Part shown: one piece after another, positions 1-12,780 of the stretch | Numbering within the stretch: the stretch's first letter is position 1 | How the letters are laid out: the number at the start of each line of letters is the position of its first letter | Source: Epiperipatus broadwayi | Lineage: Eukaryota; Onychophora; Udeonychophora; Euonychophora; Peripatidae | Assembly (NCBI GenBank): GCA_028023455.1 | Contig: JAQFVV010013388.1 | Location: 64,001-128,000, forward strand | Direction: 5' to 3' | DNA: 64,000 bases | Position numbers and translations under genes: made by a program | Notes under the pieces: model-generated | What the model saw: only the letters and a program-made list of their open reading frames with translations | What the model was told of the DNA's origin: nothing | Databases searched by the model: none

Positions 1-730
1 TTTAAAATGCTGCATTGCTAACTATTTAAATGGCACTGAAGATGATGTACTCTGGTATATTAACGGTAATGAAGATGAGAATCAAATTCTGAAAGTGAAA
101 ATGTTGAAAGTGAGAGTATATCTGAGGAAGATTTGCGATAAATTACGTAAGCTTACTGTATTTTATATGAGGTTCAATTTAAATAAATAAAAAATGTTTT
201 AGTTTTTTTTTTCCCCCAAATTTTCCAAGCATAAAATCCTACTGCATCTTAAATTCAGGAGTATCTTATATTTGAAGTAATACAATTGAAGGTCAGATAA
301 AAGAGGAATTCTCCCTTTGTCAAACAGAACGAATAGACATTGGTAAATGAAAAGTAAAATTATTTGCAAGTTTATTAAAATGTCTAGATATGAGGCTGCC
401 TGCAAAAGTAACATATTTGGAACGAGAATGTTCTTTGATATAACTATGATGCTTACAACTGAAACCAAGAAAATTGCATACATTATTTAAAACATATTGA
501 AGTTCTAAGAACAATTTTTTAATTTGATATCAAAATTTTCTCACCTACTGTTCCATATGTATAAAGCTAAGTTGCCTAGCAAAAATATTATTAGCATGAT
601 ATTTGATCATGGCTATGATGACTCAATGGTTTTCAAGTCCCTCTACAAGATAAAAGATGAGGATAAACGAACTTGTCAGCCTTGGCTGACTGACCAATAC
701 TGGAGTCAGATGAGGCTAGAGACTTAATTC
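1..730 (+). other. Unidentified coding-like fragments at window edge
   Basis: Frame 2 is open from position 2 to about 142, reading LKCCIANYLNGTEDDVLWYI then NGNEDENQILKVKM; a second open piece at 524-727 ends KRTCQPWLTDQYWSQMRLET. Acidic composition and decay suggest a transposase remnant, but no family is recognised. The sequence at 490-560 recurs in diverged form at 1590-1655. Confidence 0.25.
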
Positions 731-2190
731 ATGTATTTCTTAGGCATAAGACTTGAACTTTCTCCCATCTGCTGAATAAATAATATATCCCATCTTTCAT
801 CTAATAATAATCTAAACTTTAACTATGTAGATCTTTCATACACCCTATGTATTTAATATATAAACTTTGCATTAGTTCCATACTATGTAATTAATTTACC
901 TATATCAACTTGCAAATATTGTTATAGTCTTCGTTGGCCTTTGGGCTAAGGTAGTCATTAATCAATGGAATTTCTAAACCCTATATATAGGTTTGACTTA
1001 CTTTATATCCCTAGCAAATTATGCATATGACGCACTGCCTTGGGTCATCAGTGTAATCTTTGATTAGAACTATCTATCTATAGCTTTGAAAATGAAGGCA
1101 TCGTTCCTTCGAATGCGCTAAGTATAGAAATAAATAGAATAATATAAATAAATATATATTGAGTTTTAGTGTGGAGATATTACCATAAAATATCTTATCT
1201 TATTACATGTATAACCCAAACATTTAGTTATTTAATAATTATATTTATTTATTTATGTTTCTTCCATACTTGCATTAATTGCCTATCATAATTTTCTTAT
1301 GCAGCTCTTGAGACTATGTTATTGATCTAATACAACTTTTGATTTTTCTATATACATGGTTTGCATACCACATTTATATGTATACATTAAAACTTTCTTA
1401 TTGACCTAACTTTATGCTATCATTGATTTCTCTTGTATCTACTCTAAGGTGTAAATAAAGTTTTAATTTTGAAAGTAAAAAATATATACAAAATCTCAAC
1501 AAATTATATTGAATTTAAATCCACTAAGCCTTAATTTTAAAATATTATAACTTTAAATTGAAACCAAAAAATCTCTTCATCACCATTAAAACATATTAAA
1601 ATTCTAAAAATGAATTGTAAATTTGATATCAAAATTTACCTATCCACTACTACCCAGATCCAAAAAAAACTAGATCACCTACCTAAAATATTATAGTCCC
1701 AAATTCCAGCTTAAATAATAAAAGTGATTATAATAGTTTACAAACAAACATACAATGAAACAACTAGAGAATGTAAAGAAATTAAATAAAAGTATTAATA
1801 GATATTGTACCTAAAAATAAACTATCATTCATCTGCTTTGGACAGAGAAAATATATATATTTCACCCAATAGATTACAGTAACTTAAAAATATTAATTTC
1901 TTATTCAATAAAAATATTTTAATAAAGTATGATAAAAATAGGGCTATAATTGTATTTATACCTAAATAAAAATGTGTATTTTAAAAATTATGATAGAACT
2001 GTGTGGTTGTAGTAACAAAATATTTTTATTACTATTAGTGACAAAATATTAAGTTAATCAATGCCACAGAAATAATTCACATTTTTAATAAAATTAAACT
2101 TATTTCTAAATGTAAATTTAAAAAAATAAAGCAACAATTGAATAAATAAATTTCTCAAGCATAAAACATGATCACTTAAAAATATCTTAC
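730..2190 (-). other. PPP4R1: PPP4R1 intron, no further exon recognised
   Basis: AT-rich intron downstream of the 2.2-kb exon. I looked on the minus strand for the following HEAT repeat and found no convincing exon. Nothing else distinctive apart from the weak repeat at 1590-1655. Confidence 0.5.
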
Positions 2191-2256
2191 CAAAATATTT
2201 TCAGTGGATTCTTTACCAATGACAGTACACATATCACCAAAATTAGCAGCACAGAC
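2191..2256 (-). CDS. PPP4R1: PPP4R1 exon, HEAT-repeat segment
   Basis: Minus-strand exon of 66 bp (22 codons, phase 0) with acceptor AATTTAG and donor GTAAGATATT. It reads VCAANFGDMCTVIGKESTEN, then IL. This continues the preceding exon as FHIRK-VCAANFGD, a signature of the PPP4R1/PP2A-A type HEAT repeats; the following C-T-V-I-G region agrees with PPP4R1. The next exon, which should encode the L-P-R-F-F repeat, was not found between 1 and 2190, so that intron runs out of the window. Confidence 0.87.
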
Positions 2257-2345
2257 CTAAATTAAGATCAATCATGATATTATAATATACAATTACAGAT
2301 TAAAAAAAAAACTGACACTTATATTAAGAATAATAAGGAAGTCAC

Positions 2346-2450
2346 CTTTCGAATATGAAAAACAGAATCAAGGCAAAGTAGTGCAAAATGATTTAGAAAA
2401 AGTCTTTCTGTCATATCTTTTCCTATTAAGGGCGCCATCTTGCTCATCAA
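2346..2450 (-). CDS. PPP4R1: PPP4R1 exon, HEAT-repeat segment
   Basis: Minus-strand exon of 105 bp (35 codons, phase 0 at both ends) with acceptor CCTAG and donor GTGACTTCC. It reads LMSKMAPLIGKDMTERLFLN, then HFALLCLDSVFHIRK. PPP4R1 family members have the matching run A-V-A-x-M-x-K-M-A-P-x-x-G-K-D-x-T-E-R-L, ending in F-H-V/I-R-K, so this follows directly from EAVA at the end of the 60.5-kb exon. One difference from the usual family sequence is N-H-F where P-R-F is common. The intron to the next exon is only 89 bp, in sharp contrast with the 58-kb intron before it. Confidence 0.88.
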
Positions 2451-2897
2451 CTAGGAAACATATTAACAAAGAAAACACACAAATTGCAAATAATTTTAAA
2501 ATGTTCAAATAAAAATATTTTTAACTACTATGTATAAATCGAGATGAATCCTGTTAAAAAAAAGTTAAGTGATAGTATATTTTAATCCACAAATATAGAT
2601 ATCTATATCATAAAATTCTATGGATTTTAAATTTATAAATGCATAGTTAAACGTAAATGCAATGTAAGATTTTTTTAATATCCAATTTTGTGCATATACA
2701 ATTATTAATATTTAATAAGATGATTTTTCAATCAATTTTTTTGCTGCATTTAAGACAGCAAATAGTCCCTGAAAATCAATCGGGTAGTCTTTTGTCTCGG
2801 CCACTTGCGCTCTTCTTTGCCATCAGTAAATCATTTACCACCAAAACGATCTTATAGCAGACACATAACTGACACACTTGGAACTAAGGTCACTGCT

Positions 2898-3221
2898 TTA
2901 AAGCTTCCAATCTTTTCTCCTTACTTTTCCCGATAGTTCACATTTCTCCTTTATATAAAACATTCCAAACAAAACATTTAATGAGTTTTCTTTGCTAAGA
3001 TATAATTTCAATGGGCCACAGAAACAATCTCTAACTCTTATTAGAGAGGTCTCATTAACAAATACAATTCTATCCGATTTCTTTATCACATCTTCCAACA
3101 TCAGATATTCCAAAATATTAAAAGCGCTATCCCACATTAAAAATTTAAATTTCATTACTCCCGTTTTACTTGTATTTATTTTCATTTCAAATTTTTTACA
3201 AATTCTGTCAACCTTATACAT
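2898..3221 (-). pseudogene. Non-LTR reverse-transcriptase fragment
   Basis: An open frame of 107 codons on the minus strand begins MYKVDRICKKFEMKINTSKT and continues GVMKF. The pattern C-x-x-F-x-M-K-I-N-x-x-K-T-x-V-M is the conserved block that follows the FADD motif in LINE reverse transcriptases. The remainder is less recognisable and ends GKVRRKDWKL. It lies inside the giant intron about 450 bp upstream of the 2.4-kb exon and abuts Tigger-like copy 1. Confidence 0.6.
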
Positions 3222-3255
3222 TACTTTTTGAAGTCACCCTCATTATTTTAAAGTA

Positions 3256-4345
3256 CACCTGGGTCTCTTTTTACACGGACTTATTTAACACGATTTTGAA
3301 GTTACGCGATTCGTGTTTCACCAGAAGTGTGTTCAATAAGTCCGCGTAAAAAGAGACCCAGGTGTATGAACTCCGATAATGCGCTATTACTTTAAATAAT
3401 AAATTTCGCGCACTTACGTTATAGTGAAAGCAATAGCACATTATTGGAATTTGACTTTCACCTTAGTAATTTCAATATTTTCAGTGCTTTATAATAGTAA
3501 GATTTTATGCAATAATGAAATTAAAGTCATAATTTCCACATTTTATGTATACACACATTAAATTTTACAAGATTATAATGTAAATTTGTTCAAACATTGT
3601 ACGTGTTAATTTTGCACTTTAAATCACATTCTGTTTTTGCTTTTTAAAAAAGAACGTAATCAATCATTAATCATTTAGTGTCCACAAGTTTATTTTTAAA
3701 AGGTTAGTAATAGCAGTGGGCATAATTAAATTTGATAATTAAAAATTAAAATCTGATTTTTAATTGTAATTAACAATTTAAAAATTACTTACTGCGACTT
3801 GAAATTAATGTGAAATTAGATTTTTAAACCGAATTGAAAATTAAAGACAAAAATAAGAATTTAATTTTTAGTTGTTAGTTTCATAAACAATTAATAAAAT
3901 CATCGTCTCAAAGATTAATTACTAATTACGTTGTCACCAGAAAACCACTGTTACAGCATGAGTGTGAAGTTGGCGCTAGTTGTTTGCAAACCTATGTGTT
4001 TTTTGGCAAATAGCTATAATAATTAAAACGTGTATAAAAAATGTAAAATTAGTGTACTGTAAATTATGCATAAAAATATATTATTTTGAATAAAATTTAA
4101 TATTATAGTTAAAAAAAGTTTGTCTTGTATCAATTTTTTTCAAATTTGAAATTTTTTATTAGTCATATTTTATTTCCTTATTTTTTTTTTTGCGCAAATT
4201 TTGAAGTAATTTTACATTGGTGCTTTGCTTTTACGCGAATTTTGAAAAATCACAGACCGCATCCCTCCTTTTCAATGTAAGTTACGTCTATTTTTGCGCA
4301 TGTTTTCTGAGGAACCTATCTATCGCGTAAAATGAGACCCAGGTG
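3256..4345 (+). mobile_element. Tigger-like non-autonomous DNA transposon, copy 1
   Basis: Ends CACCTGGGTCTC...GAGACCCAGGTG are inverted repeats, flanked by TA on both sides (3254-3255, 4346-4347), the target duplication of the Tc1/mariner superfamily. The interior matches copies 2 and 3. It carries a roughly 39-bp extra piece at about 3328-3367, which is the inverse complement of its own left end (AATAAGTCCGCG...CCCAGGTGTA), so the left end is a near-perfect small palindrome. No coding frame survives. Confidence 0.85.
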
Positions 4346-4412
4346 TAATGCTATATCAGTAAAAGTGACACAATGATTAGCAACTAATCTTTCTCTCTAT
4401 ATATACATATTT

Positions 4413-4850
4413 AGAAGTGATTTGAACTCAGATTTTCAAGCTCCCTACAGCTATCCACTCCATCTTATACAACCAATACACAACTACATACATGAGTAAA
4501 AGATAAATGATTTCCATCCAATATATGTATTTCGTGCTGAACCAGCATTCATCAGTAGGTCCAAATCATCATCTCCCATACACATATATAATCAATGTTC
4601 AGTTTATATTAAATCCCCCCCCCCCCAACTCTTCAGCCATCTATATCATTAGAAATCTGATAATGGAATGCTCAAAGCCCTTGTTGATGCCAATATTATT
4701 GTCATACCCATGTTAACCTTTAGAGTCATTCCGACTCCTCACATATGAAGAGGGATGGGCAGAATATGTGCATCGGTTGTATAAGATCGGGTGGATAGTA
4801 TAGGGAGCTCGAAAGTCAAATCCCTTCTAATTACATCGGTATAGACAACA
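4413..4850. repeat. Inverted pair of a SINE-like repeat
   Basis: The minus strand of 4413-4482 and the plus strand of 4775-4840 both read GGTTGTATAAGAT then GTGGATAG then AGGGAGCT then GAAA and end in CAAATCAC/CAAATCCC, with B-box-like GAGTTCAAATCAC. The two copies face each other across about 290 bp. They could be two SINE insertions or the arms of one foldback element. A C9 run lies between them at about 4617. Confidence 0.5.
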
Positions 4851-6239
4851 TACCTTGTATTTAAAATTATATATGTGTAATATAAATAAATTGTCCGTTA
4901 ATTAAAAACTATTGTAATAACAATAATTACCGTTATATATATATACTTTTTTTTTCTCAAAGATAAGGGACTAAACAATATGTCTAACTATAATTCTTTT
5001 TGTATACATCTTTTCTAATAAAATAATTATTTTTCTAATTCATGTGCAAATTTCACCTCTCCAAACTATACATTACTTAATCAATGTTTGGATACATTAA
5101 GTAATGTATCCATACAATTCTCATTATTATATAACTTTTCAAAACGCAATAAACTAAATATTAAAACCATTTCTTTTTTTTATGTACATTTCTCAAAAAT
5201 TGTATTTATTACCACATTACGCCCATGTTCAGAAATCTAAATTCATAAATTTGTCTTTTGGTAAATATAGTAGAAAAATGGTGTGCTTACAAATCCATAC
5301 GATAAATCATCCAATAGATAACTCCTTTCTTTTTAAAATAGTATTTTCCAACTGATAGTATGTACTTTTAGTGCAAATGTTGTTTTGTTTTTATCAATTG
5401 TTCTATAAAACTTTTTTTTAAAAAAGTTTTACTTTAGAACATAAAGAAATTATAAAAAATTAAAATGTAGTAATTTTAAAAATGATTTGATAGGAACTTT
5501 CAGGACAAGTACAATAGTTTTAATTTTTTTTATACAGAAATCAATTCAGTAGACATTTTATACCGATATCTCAAGCAATTATTTCAAATTTACTCTCCAA
5601 AAAATTAAAATGATTTTTTATTATAAAGTTTATCAGCAGTTTGCAAAATAAACTGTGTGTGTGTTCATACATATGAAAACTGCCCAAATAATAGTTAATA
5701 ATGTATAATTGCATTTCCAAACTACATATCAAAGTTATTACAAAAATAAACAGTTACGTAATCTAATATTTATTTTATTAAGCATCCGTATTCCCCCAAA
5801 AGATATCTTCTACCTAGGATTTGGATTTTAAATGTTTAACAAAATATTTAGATTTATAAAAACTGTTAGAAATAATAATCATTAAGTACTATTATATATT
5901 ATTTTAACCAAAATTTTATATAGCATAGTTTAAAAGTAGAAATATGTTTCCTATTTTAAATCTTACAAACAAAAATACACTACTAATGAAAAAATTTAAA
6001 ATTAATAACTTCAATAAAAATATTAAAATTCTTATTTTAATTTTATGATAATGATTATGTTTTCTCGACTTTATTTTTTTAATGATATATTAGATTTTTC
6101 GAACATATATTTTTACCTTTATTATTATTATTATTATTATTATGCAAACTAATGAATGTTATTGTGAAAACTACATCTTCAATTAAATATATAAAAAAGT
6201 TAATATGGCAGAAAGTTAAATCCAAATTGCTTTTATGAC

Positions 6240-7165
6240 AGAAATATATCTACTCTATTAAAAGTACAACTATTCAAATTGATTACTCTGGCTGGCACTG
6301 AGTGGCGCTACTGTATGAGAGATGCAAAAAGTAAAATGAAAATGTTTGGTAGATTGCAGTTTATGGATAATAAAAGAATAGCTAAAATAGTATTTAATTG
6401 GGTTATGAGTAAAGGGCAGGTAACAAGATGGGTGAGAAAGGTAATGCGCTATGCAAAAGATTTGGATAAAGAATTTATATCAGTATATTTGTACAAAAGA
6501 TGGGATGATTGTGTTAAGAGGATTATTGAGTGTTATAGTAGTAAGGAATGGGATAAAAGAATAGATTTATTAATAAAGAATAGGGAGTTAGAGAGATGGA
6601 GAAATAGTATGGAGAGTAAAAAGAGTTTAAATATATATAGAAATAAACAGAATATTAGGTGTAAGTTAATATATGATAATAAACAAAGGCAAAACTCTCC
6701 ATAGTAAGGAAAGTAGTTTATTGTTTAAGGCTCGAACGGGATCTTTAGCTACAAAAGAATATACATGTAAATGGAAAAATATGGGTGATTTATTTTGTAA
6801 ATTATGTAAGGAAGGAATTGAAAATATTAGGCATTTGTTAATTGAATGTAAATGTTTGAAAACAGAAAGGGTACATATAATGAAGTTGTGGAAAAATAAA
6901 TATGAAAAGAGTGATTATACAGAAAGTGAATTATTGGTTTTTATGCTGGGTTTGGGAAAAGATAAGGGGGATTTAGATATAAAGGTTATAGAGTTGACAA
7001 AAATTATGTTGTGGAAATGGGATAGAGCAGATTATGGGTAAATTTAGAGTGGGGAATGTAAAAGAAAGTGGCTAACAGGTTTATCTGAGCATAATTGCTG
7101 AGATATTCTTGACTTCGTTTAAGGAGAAGCCATAACACATCACATCACATCACATCACCTATGTA
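6240..7165 (+). mobile_element. Non-LTR retrotransposon 3' fragment with (CATCA)n tail
   Basis: Two overlapping open frames (6279-6704 and 6673-7041) belong to one protein broken by a frameshift near 6680-6700. The first contains FGRLQFMDNKRIAKIVFNWV, the second SLLFKARTGSLATKEYTCKW followed by CKLC-x(8)-RHLLIEC, a CCHC zinc-knuckle arrangement found at the C-terminus of many LINE polyproteins. The reverse-transcriptase catalytic core is missing, so the copy is 5' truncated. It ends in a CATCA microsatellite at 7138-7158, a usual LINE tail. It is antisense to the host gene. Confidence 0.75.
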
Positions 7166-7370
7166 TTCAAATTCTCTAATAGCACTTAGTCAAACATGAG
7201 ATTTAAGCTCTTTATTTTAAAACTTCATACTTCAATGAATTGTAACTTTTCTTAATGGAATCTTACTTGTAAGGTAACTATTTTTTTAATTAACATAGAT
7301 AAAAGCTTATTTTTCTTATCATGCAAATCGTTTGTATATTCTATCTTTTCACAGCATCTATTTTATTAAT

Positions 7371-7479
7371 TTTTTTTTTTTCTCATGTGTCACAGCATCA
7401 GCTGGGAAGCGAACCTGCTAACCCGGGACAACTGCTTATAAAGCAGCCATCGCTGACCTCTCGACCACCAATGCTTGAC
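7371..7479 (-). mobile_element. tRNA-derived SINE, copy 1, with 12-bp target duplication
   Basis: On minus it starts GTCAAGCATTGGTGGTCGAG, has an A-box-like TGGTCGAGAGG and a B-box-like GGTTCGCTTCC, and ends CACATGAG followed by a poly-A (the T run at 7371-7381 on plus). TATTTTATTAAT occurs immediately on both sides (7359-7370 and 7480-7491), a perfect target-site duplication. The tRNA-like head resembles a class II (Ser/Leu type) tRNA. Confidence 0.85.
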
Positions 7480-7491
7480 TATTTTATTAAT

Positions 7492-8110
7492 ATTTTACAT
7501 CTTTTATATTCATTTCTGCAACTCTGCTTTTCCATTCAAAATATTATTTTTGCAATACTTTACAACCATTCTGTTTCACTTTAATTCATTATCAAACATA
7601 GTTCTTTTATATAATTTACACATTTTTTCGATTTCCCGCTACCTATTTGATTATCACCATTGCTAACTCAAACCTTTTTTCTATCTTATTTCTTTCATAT
7701 TGCTTCTGCATTTTTTTTAAAAAGCCCATTACTGTTAATTATTTTCTTATCCAATATGCATGAAACTTTTTCTAATATCCCATTTAATTTAACCAGTGCC
7801 AATTTATTTTTTGACTCAATTCTTTTTCCTTTAAAAATCAACCTCCTAAAAATCATTGCTGAGCTGTAATCTAAATCCATGTCACTTATCAAAACATTGT
7901 CATTCTATGCAAATTTAATTCCAATATTTTTTAAATCATATTCTCATTATTATCACACAATTTATCTCCATAAAAATGTACCGATATCGCATCTCTTATA
8001 TTAAATCTGTAAGTTCTTGAAATTTTACCACCCTCCCCCATTTTCCCACAATATTCCTTGAAATAAGTACGTTTATTGCAATGGTTTTTTAAAAAACAAC
8101 ATTTAATGGT
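7492..8110 (-). pseudogene. Decayed non-LTR reverse-transcriptase fragment
   Basis: Minus-strand frames include LVKLNGILEKVSCILDKKI at 7.75-7.82 kb preceded by VLISDMDLDYSSAMIF. This fits the region of LINE polyproteins just before YGxETW, where R-I-x-x-A-x-x-A-F-x-x-x-x-x-L-L is usual. Frames are broken repeatedly. A SINE (7371-7479) inserted immediately next to it. Confidence 0.5.
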
Positions 8111-8149
8111 AAAACAAAGTGACAATATAAATTTTAAAACAATCATAAT

Positions 8150-11100
8150 TTATGTCAATAATTACTTGAGGCACCTTTACGGTCTATCAAAATTTAAGAT
8201 AGTTATTGTTTTGATTTAAACAGAATATCATAAACTTTGTTGCAGATTGGATTGAATTTATTTATAGTTTTTATTATTAATTTTAAACCATGTCTCCTAT
8301 TAAGTTGGTTACTTTTTTAATTGATTGATAAATGATTTTTGTATTTTTAAGTTAGCTAGATAAATTCTTTGATAAGTAACAGTTCCAACTTATAATGTAC
8401 TTCTTTCTTTTATATTATATATAGGTATGAAAACTTTTAAAACAAACTCTCCATTAACTAGAGCAGCATAATCTATATTATACTATTTTGCAATAAAATA
8501 AAAGCATATAACTTTGGCATTGTTTAATAAAAATTGTGCATAATATAATTCATTGATTTTAGAAACAATACTTTATAACATGAAAGTGATATAATTTGTT
8601 TTTACTATACGGTTTGTTCAAGTCATAACAAGCCAAGTTTTTTTTTCCCGTTAAAACTTGATAATTAATTTCAACAGCATTTCTCCTCTTGAGTGCATTG
8701 ATTGATCAGAGATTCATCAGCTGGAATAAATAATTTTGAAAGCAATGGGTTTTTTAATTCAAAGAAAAAATATTTAATGACATGGAATGTGTTGGAAGAT
8801 GGTAAAAAATTTATTGTAGTATTAACAAACTTTATATTAAGTGGGTGATTAGTGCTTAATATATCTTTAATTTATTAAACAATATCACTAAGTAATTTTA
8901 ATTTCCAATAGAGATACCCGTATAAGCCTATATAAACATATCACTTTACATCTATTTTTATATGCTACCATTACATAATTTATTCCATGATGGAAAAATT
9001 ATCAAAGATCATTATATGTATTCTCACAACATCTACAGACAAATGTTTAATATATTTACTTTCTTGCATTAATGGATTAAATTATTATCAAACTATTAAA
9101 TTCACAAACATGAAAAAAAAACTTTTGTTTATATTACAAACAGAAAATATACAATACATATTTTATGCATTACCACGCTAATTCATGTGTGCATTAACAT
9201 TTTATATATATACCCAATTTTTTTTTTTGCTTCTTGTCGGTTATTAAATAAGATCAATAATTCATCAAAATGATAGTTGATGCCAGTCTTTAGTACAATT
9301 CCATTTAGTGCATAACTTTACTCTGCAATAAGTATGTGTTATTGAATTTAAGAGGAATTGTTAAAAAGAATTTGGTAATTGTTCCATTCATCAACTAATG
9401 GATATATTATTTTTAAGCTGTACCAGTGTGGACAAAATTAAGAATGCTTTTATAATTTAAATAAAAAACTAAAATAGATAGATAGTAATTATTGGTAAAT
9501 AAAAAAACGGTGAAAAAGTATGAGAAATCATCAAGAAAAAACAGAAATCTCTCAAATTTAATGTTAGCAAGGATTTTTCAAGCCTTGTCTTTGACAGAAA
9601 TTTGAAGAAAAAAAACTGGCAATCAAGCCTGAATTTGCAAAAAAATTAACAGCTCCATGCAATTATTTCTATCCAAAATGAATGAACTTTTTTAAAAAAT
9701 AGATTCTAATGAAAAGATTAAATGATGGTATAAACAATATTAAATAATATATGACCTAAGAAAGAAAGAAAAAAGCAAATCCTTTGATACAAATAAATAT
9801 CATAAATAAAACAGTTACCATATCTCCAAAAAAAAAAAAAAAAAGAGGGGGGGGGGATACAAACTAAGAATATTGAATCTCATCAAACCAATTATGAACA
9901 ATAGTGACATTTTTATGAGTACTTGGTAAAGATAAAATGTATTGGAGAAATGGTTTGAACACATGCATTGGTTAAAGTACACCCACAATCAATATTGATT
10001 TCTCCCTTCGTTTGTGTTTGTAATTCATATTTGCAAATGTTTGTTCATCTCCATATCACCAAAAGTACACTTAGCATTAGGTTATCAATCAGTCTAATCA
10101 AAAAAGGACAAGGATATATTATCTAAGCCAGATTTTCAACGATACAGCTTTACTCCAGTCAGCAAACTCAAATGATTTCCCAAAATGCCTTATAATAAGT
10201 CAAGACTCATATATAAAAAAACAAGCAGTTATAATGATTTCCTAGGGCAAAAAAAAAAAAAAAAAATGCACTGCTTTTACATTCAAAATATGTAACAAAT
10301 ATTTAAAAATATGATTAAAATAACTAAGCCTAAAATGGAAAAAAAAGTGATAGTTAACAAATAGCAAATTGTTAAGCCTGTTATTAACTTAAATAAAATT
10401 AAAAAAAAAGTACTAACCTGTGTTTAAATATGGTATATAATAAAAACATGACAATTGATGTTATATATTTTTTTCAAACAATTTTATAATTTTCAGTTAC
10501 AATTTTCCATGTTAGATGAGAATATTCTACAGAATCATGATTTGTTTTAAAGGGGGGGGGGGCATATGGTTTCATTGTTCAGGAGTTGGTAGGAAGTTTG
10601 AACTCCAGACCCGAAAGTACCAGAATCAATTCTAGGACCTCCCGTTCCCAAAGTTCAATGAACATTCTATCAACTGCGCCAAACAGTGCACATAAATATA
10701 TGTAAAAAAAAATGCTATGATAATATATTTTGGTAAATTTATTTTTGGTATACTTTTTTTGTTTTTATAATTATCTAATCAATAATTTTTTTTTTTTATA
10801 ATATTAATTTTTTTTAATCAACTATCTTGTCCTTTTTTTTTTTACTTTTTACATAAATGCAGTTTCAATTAAATAAAAATTAGATCAAGACATTAATATA
10901 CAGTTGATTGCTGCAGTTTTAATAATAATAATTTCTCTTTTTTTGCTATTGTTGTTTGCATTTAATGACACATTTTTGCCTTGTGGAGAGGGTACATTTT
11001 CTACAGTTACTAAATATTAATTAGAAATTATTTAAATAAAAATTAGGACAATCTCTATAATAAATCCTCATTTAAAACTATTTATGTAGAGAGATCTGGC

Positions 11101-12780
11101 TGTAAACAGTTTCATCATTTTTCTTAGGCTGAGCAAAAGGCTATGGAAAATCTTTTTACAAGTATTAAAAATAGGATAGACCTGACTTATTAAATATATA
11201 TATATGAATTTGTTGATCTATGAATTAATTATTCATGTACCCCCCCCCCCATTAAAAAATAACTTTTATAATTTATAATGAGTTAATGATTTTATAAGTC
11301 TAGGAGACTAACAATGTTAGCTGATACCAAACACCCCTTATAACATTCCCAAAAATCCAAAAAATTCATCATCAAAAAAGCAAATTAAATGTTTTACCAC
11401 ACAGAATGACAAGATATGATTTTTTTTTTTATTATTGATAAATATGTGTGTCTAATGTGCTTGTGTTGGAACCATAGAGAAATGCAAAGCAGGCTAGAAA
11501 TAAAAATTATTTGACAAATTTGATATCCAATATGTTACTATAAAAATAAAAGAAGTTTAGACAGAAAATGTTTTTAAACTCGACTATTTTAATGTTTTTT
11601 AGATTGCACTTTTCCTCATCATCTCTTCATACTCAAATTTAATTTAGTATATGTTAGTTTATATATATTTATAATATATTCAATAAACAGGATATTAATT
11701 TGTGTAAGCAATGTACAGTTAATACACACTAAGCATGCAGCAATAACGGTTATACTCAAATTATCTTGAATGCTATTGCCAAACGGCAAATACTTACAAA
11801 ATTTTAAATGTGAACAGTGATTTATTCATAATTCTTTCATTTTTCAGTAATTCCTTCAAATATTATGACACGGATAGTGCAAATATTGACAGACCCAAGC
11901 AGTTTCTTATTTTTTTTTTGTAACAATTAAAAAATCCGGATTCATGTTTCATTATTACATCTCAAGATCATTTGCGGATACAATCCAAGCTATTTCAATT
12001 TTCTCATATGGAATGATTAAAATCGTAATGAGACAATCCAAGTTGGAAAACTTTTACATATGCTCAAAAAGCAGATGTTAGCATTTTTAGTTTAAAAAAA
12101 AAATTAACGCTGTAACAAAATGTGGATTTTTAAAATATGGTCTTTTATATTTTCAATAAACATTTTTATATCTATATCTGACTAGCAATAAAATCATCCT
12201 GAAGTAACAAGTATGTATAAATCAACCAGTTTATCCATGTGATTACTATCCATTAATTTAGATATTTCACCTGATTCTCAGGTATCAAGGACATTTGCTT
12301 TTGAAAGATAAAAGCTTTGACATCATAAAATATCACAGAAATTCATTACAGATCAAAACGAGTTTCATTTTCTAGATTGTCAAAATATCAAACAAGTATG
12401 TTTTTAAAAAATAATTTCAAAACATAGTTGTTTTTTTTTTTTTAAAAAAAATAATAATTATTATTATTTACAATTAAATTCGGCAACCAATTCTTATTAA
12501 AATAATTATATTCAATTAATATTTAAATTTAATTTATTTTTACACACACTAACATATTTAGGTATTATACTTTAATTAAATACTAATTCTTTCAATTACA
12601 CAGATACACACTCCCTAATACATTTTTAGTTTATTCATTGCTGGCCTGCTTTTATAGAAATATGTAAAAGCCAAATTCTTTCATAAAATCAGGTTCTTAA
12701 ATTAAAAAGAAATTATGATTAATAATTTAATTCTCTTTTATACAATTTTTCTTCATAAAATTTAATTACACAAAATATAT
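8150..12780. other. Intronic AT-rich DNA without recognised gene
   Basis: Apart from the SINE-like block at 10.57-10.69 kb, only homopolymers (A16 near 9830, G9-10 near 10552, C10 near 11241) and short A/T microsatellites were seen. The 64-codon frame at 8987-9181 has no coding character. Confidence 0.5.
10565..10695 (-). mobile_element. Probable tRNA-derived SINE remnant
   Basis: The minus strand carries A-box-like TGGCGCAGTTGATAGAATG and, about 45 nt later, B-box-like GAGTTCAAACTTCC, the spacing of a tRNA-derived RNA polymerase III promoter. The intervening sequence has a higher GC content than its surroundings. No target duplication was recognised, and a G9-10 run adjoins it at 10.55 kb. 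Confidence 0.5.

Noticed and set aside
199-483. 94-codon minus-strand open frame
   Set aside because: Composition is what AT-rich DNA gives by chance, with no motif, splice context or similarity to neighbours.
6118-6143. ATT trinucleotide repeat
   Set aside because: Ordinary short microsatellite of AT-rich DNA.
7138-7160. CATCA repeats as a satellite or CRISPR-like array
   Set aside because: It is a short microsatellite at the 3' end of a LINE, without spacers.
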